Shown here piece after piece: positions 35,701 through 45,800 of a stretch of 64,000 nt of DNA (positions within the stretch are counted from its first letter, which is position 1; each line of letters starts with the position of its first letter). The stretch covers positions 992,001 to 1,056,000 of the forward strand of contig NZ_CP017248.1 in assembly GCF_001735805.1 (NCBI RefSeq), in the 5' to 3' direction. The position numbers and the translations under genes were made by a program. The notes below the pieces were generated by a model. It saw nothing but the letters and a program-made list of their open reading frames with translations. It searched no databases and was not told where the DNA came from. Source of the stretch: Streptomyces fodineus. GTDB lineage: Bacteria > Actinomycetota > Actinomycetes > Streptomycetales > Streptomycetaceae.

Positions 35701-38700
35701 AGACACCGGTCACCGCGTCGGCACCGGCCTCCTCCGCGATCTCCTGCACGGCACCGGCCAGCAGCGGGTGCGGGCTGCACTCGACGAACACCCCGTGCCC
35801 GTCCGCCAGCAGCGTCCGTACGGTCCGCTCGAACTCCACCGTGTGCCGCGCGTTGCGGTACCAGTACTCGGCGTCCAGGGCGGTGGTGTCCAGCACAGTG
35901 CCGGTCACCGTGGAGTAGAAGGGGATGTCCGCCGCGCTCGGCGCGACCGGGGCCAGCAGTTCGAGCAGTTCGGGGCGCAGGCTCTCGACCTGGGCGGAGT
36001 GCCCGGCGCCGGTGGCGCCGCGGACCTTGCGCACGCGCACGCCCTCGGCTTCGAGTTCCGCCAGGAGTTCGTCGACCGCGTCGGGCTCTCCGGAGACGGT
36101 CAGGGCGGCGGGCCCGTTCACGGCGGCGACCGACAGCCGGTCCCCATACTTCTCCAGCCTCGCGCGGGCCCGGTCGGCGGGCATGGCGACCGCGAGCATC
36201 GCGCCCTTGCCGATCAGCTTGGTCAGCGAGCGGCTGCGCAGGGCCACGATCCGGGCCGCGTCGTGCAGCGTCAGCGCGCCCGCGACGTACGCGGCGGCGA
36301 CCTCGCCCTGTGAGTGGCCGACGACGGCGGCGGGCGTCACACCGTAGGACCGCCACAGCGCGGCCAGCGACACCATCACCGTGAACAGCGCGGGCTGGGC
36401 GACCTCCACCTCGGCCACGTCCGGCGCGCCCGGCTCGGCGCGCAGCACGTCGAGCAGCGGCCAGTCGAGGTAGGGGGCGAACGCCTCGGCGCAGGCCTTC
36501 GCCTGCTCGGCGAAGACCGGGGAGATGTCCAGCAGTTCGCGGGCCATCTCCGGCCACTGCGAGCCGTGCCCGGGGAAGACGAAGGCGACCCTGCCGGAGG
36601 CTGCGGCGGTGCCCTGGACCACGGTGTCCGCGGGTCTGCCGTCGGCGAGCGCCGCGAGCCCGGCCCGCAGTTCGTGCCGGTCACGGCCGACGACCACGGC
36701 CCGCTGCTCCAGCTGCGTCCGCGTGGTGACGAGGGCGCGGCCGACGTCGGGCAGACAGAGCCCTTCGCTGCGGTCGAGGTGGTTCAGCAGCCGGCGGGCC
36801 TGCTCGCGCAGGGACCGGGCGGTCTTCGCGGACAGCGCCCACGGGAACACCTCCGGGGGCCGGACGGCGGTCGCGTGGCGCGCTGAGGAGTTCTGCTGGT
36901 TTTCGGCGACGGACGTGTCCTGCGCTGCGGGGGACTGCTCGCCCTCGGCGGCGGACGTGGTCTCGGGGGCCTGCTCGATGATGGTGTGCACGTTGGTGCC
37001 GCTCATCCCGAACGAGGAGACGGCCGCACGCCGTGGCCTGTCCCGGTCGGGCCAGGCGGTCTGCTCGGTGAGCAGGCGCACGTTCCCGCCGGCCCAGTCG
37101 ACGTCCGGGGTCGGCTCGTCGACGTGCAGCGTCTGCGGCAGGATGCCGTTGCGGAGGGCCATCACCATCTTGATGACACCGCCGACGCCGGCGGCAGCCT
37201 GCGTATGGCCGATGTTGGACTTCAGCGAGCCCAGCCACAGCGGCCGGCCCCCGGGGCGCTCCTTGCCGTACGTGGCCAGCAGTGCCTGCGCCTCGATCGG
37301 GTCGCCGAGCCGGGTTCCGGTGCCGTGGGCCTCCACGGCGTCCACCTCGTCCGGGGCGAGCCGGGCATTGGCCAGCGCCTGCCGGATGACCTGCTGCTGG
37401 GCCTTGCCGCTGGGCGCGGTCAGGCCGTTGGAGGCGCCGTCCTGATTGACCGCGCTGCCCCGTACGACGGCCAGCACCTCGTGCCCGCATCGGAGGGCGT
37501 CGGACAGCCGCTCCACCAGGACCAGGCCCACGCCCTCGGCGAAGCCGGTGCCGTCGGCGGACGAGGAGAACGCCTTGCAGCGGCCGTCGGCGGACAGCGC
37601 GCGCTGCCGGCTCGACATCGTGAACGCGGACGGTCCGGCCATCACCATCACGCCGCCCGCCAGTGCCATGGAGCACTCGCCGTTCCGCAGTGCCTGTACG
37701 GCGAGGTGGAGGGCGGTCAGCGAGGATGAGCACGCGGTGTCGACGGTGACCGACGGCCCCTGCAGGCCGAAGGTGTAGGAGAGCCGGCCGGAGATCACGC
37801 TGGCCGCGTTGCCGCTGGGGAGGTAGCCCTCGACGCCGTCGGGCACCTTGAGCGGGCGGCCGGTGTAGTCCTGGTAGCCGGAGCCGACGTAGACGCCCGT
37901 GGCGGTGGAGCGCATCGCGTGGGGGGCGATCCCGGCGCGCTCGAAGGCCTCCCAGGTGGTCTCCAGCAGCAGGCGCTGCTGCGGGTCCATGGCGACGGCC
38001 TCGCGCGGGCTGATTCCGAAGACCGCGGGGTCGAACTCGTCCGCGTCGTGCAGGAATCCGCCGTGGGTGGTGTACGTGGTGCCGGGGTGGTCGGGGTCCG
38101 GGTGGTAGAGCGCCTCGACGTCCCAGCCGCGGTTGCCGGGGAAGCGGGAGATCGCGTCGCGGCCGGAGGCGACCAGCTCCCACAGGTCCTCGGGCGAGCG
38201 CACGCCGCCGGGGTAGCGGCAGGCCATCGCGATGATGGCGATCGGCTCGTCCAGCACCGCGGCGGCTGCCTCGGCCATGGCCACCGCACCTTGTCCGCCG
38301 GTGAGTTCGGCGAGCAGGTGGGCGGCGAGGTCCGCGGCCGTGGGGTGGTCGAAGACCAGCGTCGTGGGCAGGGCAAGGCCGGTGGCCTCGTTGATCCGGT
38401 TGCGGAGTTCCACCGCGGTCAGGGAGTCGAAGCCGAGGTCCCTGAAGGGCCGGTCGGCCTCGACGGCGGCCACGGCGCGGTGGCCGAGGACGGCGGCGGC
38501 ATGCGTGCGCACGAGGTCCACGAGGGTGCGTGCGCGGTCTTCGTACGACAGCCCGGCCAGGCTCTCGGCGAGCGCCCCGGAGCCGTGGCCCGCCTCGGGG
38601 GCGTCCTGCGCGAGCGCCGCGCGCACCTCGGGGAGGTCGCCGAGCAGCGGGCTGGGCCGGCCGAGGGTGAACGGCACGATGAAACGCGCCCAGTCCACGT

Positions 38701-41700
38701 CGGCCACGGTCAGCAGGGTCTCGTCGCGGTCGAGCGCGCGTTGCAGGGCGGTGATCGCCGATGCGGGGGTCATCGCGCGCAGGCCGCGGCGGCGCAGCCG
38801 CTCCTCGTCGTCGCCGTCCTCGACCATGCCGCCGTCGGCCCAGGGGCCCCAGGAGACGGCGGTCGCGGTCAGGCCGCGGTCGCGGCGCCGCCGGGCGAGA
38901 GCGTCGAGGAAGGCGTTGCCGGCGGCGTAGGCGGCCTGGCCGCCGCTGCCCCAGACGCCGGAGATGGAGGAGAACAGGACGAAGGCGTCGAGTTCCTGGT
39001 CGCCCAGCAGCTCGTCCAGGTGGGCCGCGCCGCCGGCCTTGGCGGCGAGCGCGGCGGCGAAGGCGGCCGGGGTGGTGGCGTCCACCATGCCGGCGTCGGC
39101 GACCCCGGCTGCGTGCACGACGGCGGTGAAGGTGTGTTCGGCGAGCAGGGCCGCCACGGCGTCGCGGTCGGCCACGTCGCAGGCGGCGAGCGTGACGCGG
39201 GCGCCGAGGGCCTCCAGCTCGTCCCGCAGGGCGGCGGCGCCCGGGGCGCCTGCGCCCCGGCGGCTGGTGAGGACGAGGTGTTCGGCGCCACCGCGCGCCA
39301 GCCAGCGGGCGACGTGGCCGCCCAGCGCGCCCGTACCGCCGGTGATGAGGACGGTGCCGCGCGGCTGCCAGTGGCGGGTGGCCGCCCGGTCCGGTGCGTG
39401 GGCGAGCCGCCGGGCGAAGACGCCGGAGGCGCGGACGGCGAGCTGGTCCTCCTCCCACCGGCCGGTCAGCGCCTGTCCCAGCACGTCGGCCAGGCGCGCG
39501 GCGACCTGGTCGTCGACGGACTCCGGCAGGTCGATCAGGCCGCCCCAGCACCGGGGTAACTCCAGTGCGACGGTGCGGCCCAGGCCCCAGACCTGGGCGT
39601 GCCGGGCGTCGCGTACGGCGTCGGAGCCGCTCACGGCCACCGCGCCCGAGGTGAGGCACCACAGCGGGGCGTCGACGCCCGCGTCGCCCAGGGCCTGGAC
39701 GAGCAGCAGGGTGGGCAGTACGGGGTCGCCGGTGACGAGGAGGGACAGCACGCCGTCGACCGGCCCGGTCCCGGTCAGTTCCCCGGCCAGTCCGGCGCGG
39801 TCGCTCGCCGAGCCGACGACCAGCGTCCGCACAGTGGCGCCGCGAGCGGTGAGCACGGAGCGGACAGCGGCGGTCTGCTCGTTCTCCTCCTCCGGCACGG
39901 CCAACAGCCAGGTGCCGCCGAGGCCGGCCGGAGCGAGCTCGCCCAGGCGCTTCCACGACTCGCGGTAGCGCCGGTCGTCGACGGCGGACTGCTCCTTGCG
40001 CTGCCGCCGCCACGACGACAGCTTCGGCAGCACGTCGCTGAACGCGTCCCCCGCGCCGATGTGCAGGGTTTCGGCGAGGGCCCGCAGGTCCTCGCGCTCC
40101 ACGGTCTCCCAGAACTCCGCGTCCACCGGGTCCACCGCCGGGGCGGCAGCGCCGGGCTCCGGGATGTGCACCCAGTACCGCTCGTGCTCGAACGCGTACG
40201 TCGGCAGGTCGGTCCTGCGCGCACCGGCGTAGAGGACGCTCCAGTCCACCGCGACGCCGTGGGTGTGCAGGTGCGCGAGAGCCGTGACGAGCGCCTGTCG
40301 TTCGGGGCGGTCGGCCCGCAGCATCGGCACCGTGACGGCGCCGTCCAGGCAGCCCTGCGCCATGCCGCTGAGGACACCGCCCGGGCCGATCTCGATGAAG
40401 GTCCGCACGCCCAGCTCGTGCAGGGTCCGCACGCCGTCGGCGAAGCGGACCGCCTCGCGGACGTGCCGCACCCAGTATTCGGGCGTGTAGTCCTCGACGA
40501 GCCGGCCCGTGAGGTTGGAGACGACGGGAAGCTGCGGCTTCTCGAAGGCCAGGCCACGGACGACCTCGGCGAACTCCTCCAGCATCGGCTCCATCAGCGG
40601 CGAGTGGAAGGCGTGGCTGACCTTCAGCCGGGACGTCTTGCGGCCCTGCTCGGCGAAGGCCGCGGCGATCGCCAGGGCCGCCGTCTCGTCACCGGAAACC
40701 ACCACCGACGAGGGGCCGTTGACCGCGGCGATGCTCACTCCGTCGGTGAGGCGGGGCAGGACCTCCTCTTCGGTGGCCTGTACGGCGACCATGGCGCCGC
40801 CCGTGGGCAGGGCCTGCATCAGCGCGGCGCGGGCGGACACCAGCTTCGCCGCGTCGTCGAGGGACAGCGCACCGGCCACATGCGCGGCGGCGATCTCGCC
40901 CACGGAGTGGCCCATGACGAAGTCGGGCCGGACGCCCCAGGATTCGAGGAGTCGGAACAGGGCCACCTCGACCGCGAAGAGCGCGGGCTGGGTGCACCCG
41001 GTCCGGTGCAGCGTTTCGGCGTCGACGTCGACCGGGGCGTCCAGACGCGCGCGCACCTCGTCGTAGGCCGTGGCGAAGACGGGGAACGCCGCGTACAGCT
41101 CGCGTCCCATGCCGATGCGCTGCGAGCCCTGCCCGGAGAAGAGGAAGCCGGTCCTGCCGCCGGCCGGACGCCCGAGCAGCACACGGGGCGAAGGGTTCCC
41201 GGCGGCCAGGTCCGCCAGCCCCAGGAGCAGTTCCTCATGGTCCTCCCCCACGACCGCGGCCCGGTGACGCATGGCCGCGCGGGTCGTGGCCAGCGACAGC
41301 CCGACGTCGTGCGGCCGGACCCCGCCCCGTACGAAGGGCAGCAGCCGGGCCGCCTGGGCCCGCAGCGCCGCGTCGCTCCTGGCGGAGAGCACCCACGCCA
41401 GCGGGCCGTCTGCGGGAGCCGCTGCGGGCTCCTCGTCCGGGACCGGCGCCTGCTCGATGATCGTGTGGGCGTTGGTGCCGCTGACGCCGAAGGACGACAC
41501 GGCGGCCCGGCGCGGGCGGTCCGTCTCCGGCCATGCGACGGCCTCGGTCAGCAGGCGGACGTCACCGGCCGACCAGTCCACGTGCGGCGTCGGCTCGTCC
41601 ACGTGCAGGGTCTGCGGGAGCACTCCGTGGCGCATGGCCATGACCATCTTGATGATGCCGCCGACACCCGCGGCGGCCTGGGCGTGGCCGATGTTCGACT

Positions 41701-42829
41701 TCAGCGAGCCCAGCCACAACGGCCGGTCCTCCGACCGCTCCTGACCGTACGTGGCGATCAGCGCCTGCGCCTCGATCGGGTCACCCAGCGTCGTACCCGT
41801 ACCGTGCGCCTCCACGACGTCGATCTGGGCGGGAGACAGACCGGCCGATGCCAGGGCCTGGCGGATGACCCGCTGCTGCGCCGGACCGTTCGGCGCCGTC
41901 AGGCCGTTGGACGCACCGTCCTGGTTCACGGCACTGCCCCGCACCACGGCCAGCACCCGGTGCCCGTTGCGGCGGGCGTCGGACAGTCGCTCCACCAGGA
42001 GCATGCCGACGCCCTCGGCCCAGCCGGTGCCGTCCGCGCCGGCCGCGAACGGCTTGCACCGTCCGTCGGGGGCCAGCCCGCGCTGGCGGCTGAACTCCAC
42101 GAACGCGGTGGGCGTGGTCATCACCTGCACGCCGCCGGCCAGCGCCATGGAGCACTCGCCGTTGCGGAGGGCCTGGACCGCCCAGTGCAGCGCCACCAGT
42201 GACGACGAACACGCCGTGTCGACCGTGACCGCCGGGCCCTCAAGCCCGAAGGTGTAGGCGATGCGGCCGGACATCACGCTGGCGGAGTTGCCGGTCCCGA
42301 GATGGCCGTCGGACTCGCCGCCCACCCCGGCCAGGAGGTTGACGTAGTCCTGGTAGCCGGAGCCGACGAAGACCCCGGTACGGCTGCCCCGCACCGACTC
42401 CGCGTCGATACCGGCCCGCTCGAACGTCTCCCACGTGGTCTCCAGCAGCAGCCGCTGCTGCGGATCCATCGCCACGGCCTCACGCGGGCTGATCCCGAAG
42501 AACCCGGCGTCGAACTCCCCCGCCTCGTACAGGAATCCACCACGGCGCGCATACGTCTTCCCCGCCGCCTCCGGGTCCGGGTCGTAGATGCCCTCCACGT
42601 CCCAGCCCCGGTCCGCCGGGAACTCACCGACCGCGTCACCACCGGAGACCACCAGCTGCCACAGGTCCTCCGGTGAACGCACCCCGCCCGGATACCGGCA
42701 CGCCATGCCGACGATCGCGATGGGTTCCTGATCCTTCTCCTCGACCTCGCGAAGGCGCTCCCGGACCTGACGAAGGTCTCCGGTGACGCGCTTGAGATAT
42801 TCGAGAAGCCTGTCTTCGTTGCTGCTCAT
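32747..42829 (-). CDS. Type I polyketide synthase, two terminal KR modules plus thioesterase (PteA5-like)
   Basis: A roughly 3360-residue PKS that finishes and releases the macrolide. It opens with an N-terminal docking helix (EDRLLEYLKRVTGDLRQVRERL). Module 1: KS (about 36-462; [28 protein letters not shown]), AT (557-847; GHSVGE, HAFH, malonyl type), KR (1152-1387; no LDD, Trp of SGVWGSG, A-type), ACP (1417-1514; GFDSL). Module 2: KS (1529-1956), AT (2077-2377; GHSQGE and GAGH in place of YASH or HAFH, atypical extender), KR (2710-2945; A-type), ACP (2987-3070). TE (about 3130-3352; GYSSGG, GNHYSM) cyclises the chain. No DH or ER is present. By order the KRs set the C5 and C3 hydroxyls of a filipin-like product. 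The ATG at 42829 matches docking-domain starts; an ATG at 42838 is also possible. Downstream CCR and P450 genes follow in the same direction. Confidence 0.95.
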   Translation of the reverse strand: MSSNEDRLLEYLKRVTGDLRQVRERLREVEEKDQEPIAIVGMACRYPGGVRSPEDLWQLVVSGGDAVGEFPADRGWDVEGIYDPDPEAAGKTYARRGGFLYEAGEFDAGFFGISPREAVAMDPQQRLLLETTWETFERAGIDAESVRGSRTGVFVGSGYQDYVNLLAGVGGESDGHLGTGNSASVMSGRIAYTFGLEGPAVTVDTACSSSLVALHWAVQALRNGECSMALAGGVQVMTTPTAFVEFSRQRGLAPDGRCKPFAAGADGTGWAEGVGMLLVERLSDARRNGHRVLAVVRGSAVNQDGASNGLTAPNGPAQQRVIRQALASAGLSPAQIDVVEAHGTGTTLGDPIEAQALIATYGQERSEDRPLWLGSLKSNIGHAQAAAGVGGIIKMVMAMRHGVLPQTLHVDEPTPHVDWSAGDVRLLTEAVAWPETDRPRRAAVSSFGVSGTNAHTIIEQAPVPDEEPAAAPADGPLAWVLSARSDAALRAQAARLLPFVRGGVRPHDVGLSLATTRAAMRHRAAVVGEDHEELLLGLADLAAGNPSPRVLLGRPAGGRTGFLFSGQGSQRIGMGRELYAAFPVFATAYDEVRARLDAPVDVDAETLHRTGCTQPALFAVEVALFRLLESWGVRPDFVMGHSVGEIAAAHVAGALSLDDAAKLVSARAALMQALPTGGAMVAVQATEEEVLPRLTDGVSIAAVNGPSSVVVSGDETAALAIAAAFAEQGRKTSRLKVSHAFHSPLMEPMLEEFAEVVRGLAFEKPQLPVVSNLTGRLVEDYTPEYWVRHVREAVRFADGVRTLHELGVRTFIEIGPGGVLSGMAQGCLDGAVTVPMLRADRPERQALVTALAHLHTHGVAVDWSVLYAGARRTDLPTYAFEHERYWVHIPEPGAAAPAVDPVDAEFWETVEREDLRALAETLHIGAGDAFSDVLPKLSSWRRQRKEQSAVDDRRYRESWKRLGELAPAGLGGTWLLAVPEEENEQTAAVRSVLTARGATVRTLVVGSASDRAGLAGELTGTGPVDGVLSLLVTGDPVLPTLLLVQALGDAGVDAPLWCLTSGAVAVSGSDAVRDARHAQVWGLGRTVALELPRCWGGLIDLPESVDDQVAARLADVLGQALTGRWEEDQLAVRASGVFARRLAHAPDRAATRHWQPRGTVLITGGTGALGGHVARWLARGGAEHLVLTSRRGAGAPGAAALRDELEALGARVTLAACDVADRDAVAALLAEHTFTAVVHAAGVADAGMVDATTPAAFAAALAAKAGGAAHLDELLGDQELDAFVLFSSISGVWGSGGQAAYAAGNAFLDALARRRRDRGLTATAVSWGPWADGGMVEDGDDEERLRRRGLRAMTPASAITALQRALDRDETLLTVADVDWARFIVPFTLGRPSPLLGDLPEVRAALAQDAPEAGHGSGALAESLAGLSYEDRARTLVDLVRTHAAAVLGHRAVAAVEADRPFRDLGFDSLTAVELRNRINEATGLALPTTLVFDHPTAADLAAHLLAELTGGQGAVAMAEAAAAVLDEPIAIIAMACRYPGGVRSPEDLWELVASGRDAISRFPGNRGWDVEALYHPDPDHPGTTYTTHGGFLHDADEFDPAVFGISPREAVAMDPQQRLLLETTWEAFERAGIAPHAMRSTATGVYVGSGYQDYTGRPLKVPDGVEGYLPSGNAASVISGRLSYTFGLQGPSVTVDTACSSSLTALHLAVQALRNGECSMALAGGVMVMAGPSAFTMSSRQRALSADGRCKAFSSSADGTGFAEGVGLVLVERLSDALRCGHEVLAVVRGSAVNQDGASNGLTAPSGKAQQQVIRQALANARLAPDEVDAVEAHGTGTRLGDPIEAQALLATYGKERPGGRPLWLGSLKSNIGHTQAAAGVGGVIKMVMALRNGILPQTLHVDEPTPDVDWAGGNVRLLTEQTAWPDRDRPRRAAVSSFGMSGTNVHTIIEQAPETTSAAEGEQSPAAQDTSVAENQQNSSARHATAVRPPEVFPWALSAKTARSLREQARRLLNHLDRSEGLCLPDVGRALVTTRTQLEQRAVVVGRDRHELRAGLAALADGRPADTVVQGTAAASGRVAFVFPGHGSQWPEMARELLDISPVFAEQAKACAEAFAPYLDWPLLDVLRAEPGAPDVAEVEVAQPALFTVMVSLAALWRSYGVTPAAVVGHSQGEVAAAYVAGALTLHDAARIVALRSRSLTKLIGKGAMLAVAMPADRARARLEKYGDRLSVAAVNGPAALTVSGEPDAVDELLAELEAEGVRVRKVRGATGAGHSAQVESLRPELLELLAPVAPSAADIPFYSTVTGTVLDTTALDAEYWYRNARHTVEFERTVRTLLADGHGVFVECSPHPLLAGAVQEIAEEAGADAVTGVSLRRGRGGMDRFLYSVSELHVSGVHVDLTVPFAGLPVRRVDLPTYAFQRQRYWLQSADPVPAGADPVEAGFWELVENTDLSGLAGEFGADDAALIGPALPVLSAWRRRSREKSTVDGWRYRVSFRRLTDHPAPGLDGLWLAVLPAGLADEQWAPCVVGVLGAHGAKVRVVELPVGCDRAQAATRLAEELGGEQPAGVLSMLGLAPGCHPDHPTLSASLATTVTLVQALGDVDVQAPLWCATSGAVSTGATDPLRDAGQAQLWGLGIVAALELPRRWGGLVDLPAKLDAHALRRLAGVLAQHDEDQLAVRADGVYGRRMVRARPAEVEPATPWRPRGTVLVTGGTGGVGRHLARWLAGAGAQHLVLTSRSGPDAPGAQELHAELTALGAEVTIAACDIADRDAVARLLAGIESRHPLTAVLHAAGTARSSMLAGAGLDEFAEAAAAKVTGARHLDELLDGRELDAFVLFASGAGVWGSGGQASYACANAFLDALALRRRARGLTATSIAWGGWAGGGMVDDAVQERGERRGLGVMAPELAISALRQAVEHDEAALTVAPIDWERFLPAFTVGRPSPLLADLPDVQRLLEAEQAAGEETGAARGLATELAGLAPAEQEERLLAHIRAESAVVLGHASAEDVLPTAHFLELGFDSLTAIDLRRRLSAATGLRLPAGLAFDHPTPARLAKHLLTRLQGAGRGGEERPADMLVQLYRHASETGTAAEAMGMLMEAARFRPSFERPEELAQRPAPVRLAQGDRPYALMCFSPYVVPAGAHQYARFAAPFRDRLDVWALVHPGYEKGEPVPSDPDVVLRLHAQTVRECADGKPVVLLGYSSGGWIAHGVAAHLEAMGERPAAVVMVDSFSREVPFDHQVLNAMAQAQSQRLDFMRSGGEQLTAMGRYMRLFDDWAAPEIAAPTLLVRASEPVPAGVADGDGRAAPPEHVDTIVEVTGNHYSMLEDHAGTTAAAVDSWLADVVTDSSGPAAP

Positions 42830-42875
42830 CCGCCTCATCCGTCCTCGGCTGTCGTCAAAGGTAGAGCGCCAAGAA

Positions 42876-45800
42876 CTAGGAATTTTCTAGATCTTGATCG
42901 ATCAGATCGAAGATGTCGTCGATCGTCGCGTCCTGGAGCCGGCGCTGCGCAACGGCCGACTCCGTGCTCTGCTCCCCGGCGGAGTTCACCAGGGACAACA
43001 GTTCCTGCAGCCGCCTGCGCACCCCGGAGCGGACCGTCTCCTCGGCGGAGGCGGTCGTCGAGATCACCGACTCCAGCCGGTCGAGCTCGCTGAAGACCGA
43101 CACCTCGTCCGGGCCCGTCTCGCCGGCGAGTTCGCCGCGCAGGTAGCGGGCGATCGCCTCGGGCGTCGGGTGGTCGAAGACCAGCGTCGCGGGCAGGGTC
43201 AGACCGGTGTCGGCGGTGAGCAGGTTGCGCAGCTCCACCGCGGTCAGGGAGTCGAAACCGAGGTCCCGGAACGCCAGGTCCGGTTCCACCGCCGCGGTGC
43301 CGCCGTGGCCGAGTACGGCCGCCGCGTGCGCGCACACCGTGTCCACGAGCAGGCGCTGCTGTTCGCCTTCGGACAGCGCGGCCAGCTTCTCCTTCAGCGC
43401 GGACGGCTCCCCGGCCCGCTCGGCGGGCTCCGCTGCGAGGGCGTCCCTGACCTCGGGCAGGTCGCTCAGCAGTGCGCTCGGCCTGCTGACGGTGAACGGG
43501 ACGGCGAACCGTGCCCAGTCCACGTCCGCCACGGTGACGGTGCCGTCCCCGCCGCTCAGCGCGCCGTGCAGCGCGGAGATCGCCCGGTCCGGCCGCAGCG
43601 TGGTCAGGCCGCGCTGCCGCAGCCGCTCCTCGTCCCCGGCGTCGGCGACCATGCCACCCTCGCCCCATGGGCCCCAGGCGATCGCGGTCGCGGCGAGGCC
43701 CCGGGCCCGCCGGTGCTGCGCCAGGCCGTCGAGGAAGGCGTTCGCGGCCGAGTACGCGGCCTGCCCGCCGCCTCCCCACACTCCGGAGACGGAGGAGAAG
43801 AGGACGAAGGCGTCCAACTCCCGGTCGCCGAGCAGTTCGTGGAGGTGCGCGGCGCCGAGGGCCTTCGCGGCGACCGTCGCCGCGAAGTCGCCGAGGCTCG
43901 TCTCGGCGAGCATGCCCGCCTCGGCGGTACCGGCCGTGTGGACGACGGCGTTCACCGGGTGCCCGGCCAGCAGCGCCCGCAGGGCGTCGCGGTCGGCCAC
44001 GTCACAGGCGGCGACGGTCACACGAACACCCGCCTCCTCCAACTCGGCCTTGAGGCCGGCGGCGCCGGGGGCGTCGAGACCGCGGCGGCTGGTGAGCACC
44101 AGGTGCTCCGCACCCGCACCGGCGAGCCAGCGGGCCACGTGCGCGCCCAGCGCACCCGTACCACCGGTGATCAGGACCGTGCCGCGCGGCGACCACGAAC
44201 CATCGCTGTGTACTGCGGGCAGACGCGACAGGCGCCGCGCGAACACTCCGCGGTCGCGGATCGCGACCTGGTCCTCGGCCGACTGGCCTAGCACCGCGGC
44301 GAGGCGGCTCGCGACCCGGTCGTCGACCGCGCCGGGAAGGTCGACGAGACCGCCCCAGCGCTGCGCGTGCTCCAGCGCCGCCACCCGGCCCAGACCCCAG
44401 ACCTGGGACTGGTACGGGTCCGCCACCTCCTCGGCGGGACTCGCTCCCACCGCGTTCCGGGTCGCGCACCACAGCGGGGCGTCGATGCCCGCGTCACCGA
44501 GGGCCTGGACGAGCAGGACGGACAGCGCGACGCCGACGGTCAGTGCGCCGGCCGCCGGGGCGGCCCCGTCGTCGACGGCCAGCAGCGACAGGACGCCCGC
44601 CACGGTCTCGTCACCGGCGGCTCGGGTGAGCTGCGCGGTCAACTCCGTACGCCCGGTGGCCGGCTCGACCGGGACCGGCAGCGGGACCAGGCCCCGCTCG
44701 GTCAGCCCGCGGAGGCAGGCGGTGACCCAGTCGTCGCCGAGTCGCGCAGCGCTGACCGGAACCAGCCAGATCCCGTTCCGGGCAGGGCCCTCCGGGGCGG
44801 GATCGGGTATCGCTTTCCAGGTGACGCCGTAGCGCCAGCCGTCCACGGTGGTCTGCTCCTTGCGCTGCCGCCGCCACGACGACAGCCTCGGCAGCACCTC
44901 GCTGAACGCGTCCTCTGCCCCGATGTCCAGGGTCTCCGCGAGGGCCCGCAGATCCTCGCGCTCCACGGTCTCCCAGAACTCCGCGTCCACCGGGTCCACC
45001 GCCGTGGCGGCGGCGCCGGGCTCCGGGGCGTCGATCCAGTAGCGCTCGTGCTGGAAGGCGTACGTGGGCAGGTCGACGCGCCGGGCGCCCGGGAAGAAGG
45101 CGTGCCAGTCCACTTCGGCGCCGGTGACGTGCAATTGGGCGTACCCGGTGGTGACGGCCTGCTGTTCGGGGCGGTCGGCTCGGAGTACGGGGATCGTGAC
45201 GACGTCGTCCACACACCCCTGCGCCATGCCACTGAGGACACCACCGGGGCCGATCTCCACGAACGTGGTCACACCCAGCTCGTGCAGGGTCCGCACGCCG
45301 TCGGCGAAACGGACCGCCTCACGCACGTGCCGCACCCAGTACTCCGGCGTGTACGGCTCGGCCAGCCGGCCGGTGAGATTCGAAACGACGGGAATCCGCG
45401 GCTCGTTGAACGACAGACCACGGACGGCCTCCGCGAACTCCTCCAGCATCGGATCCATCAACGGCGAATGGAACGCATGACTGACCTTCAACCGGCTTGT
45501 CTTACGGCCCTGTTGAGTGAAGGCCTCGGCGATCATCAGGGCCGCGTCCTCGGCTCCGGAGACCACCACCGACTGCGGGCCGTTGACCGCCGCAATGCCG
45601 ACGCCGTCGGTCAGGTGCGGCAGCACCTCCTCCTCGGTCGCCTGGACCGCGATCATCGCACCACCCGTGGGCAGGGCCTGCATCAGCGCGGCACGCGCCG
45701 ACACCAGCTTCGCGGCGTCGTCCAGCGACAGCACACCCGCCACATGCGCGGCCGCGATCTCACCGACCGAGTGCCCCGCCACGTAATCCGGCCGCACACC

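Noticed and set aside
42876..42890. CTAG-rich palindrome at the stop of the four-module PKS gene, as a possible PimM/PteF operator
   Set aside because: It lacks the GGGA/TCCC core of the PimM consensus, has the wrong length and overlaps coding sequence and the stop codon.
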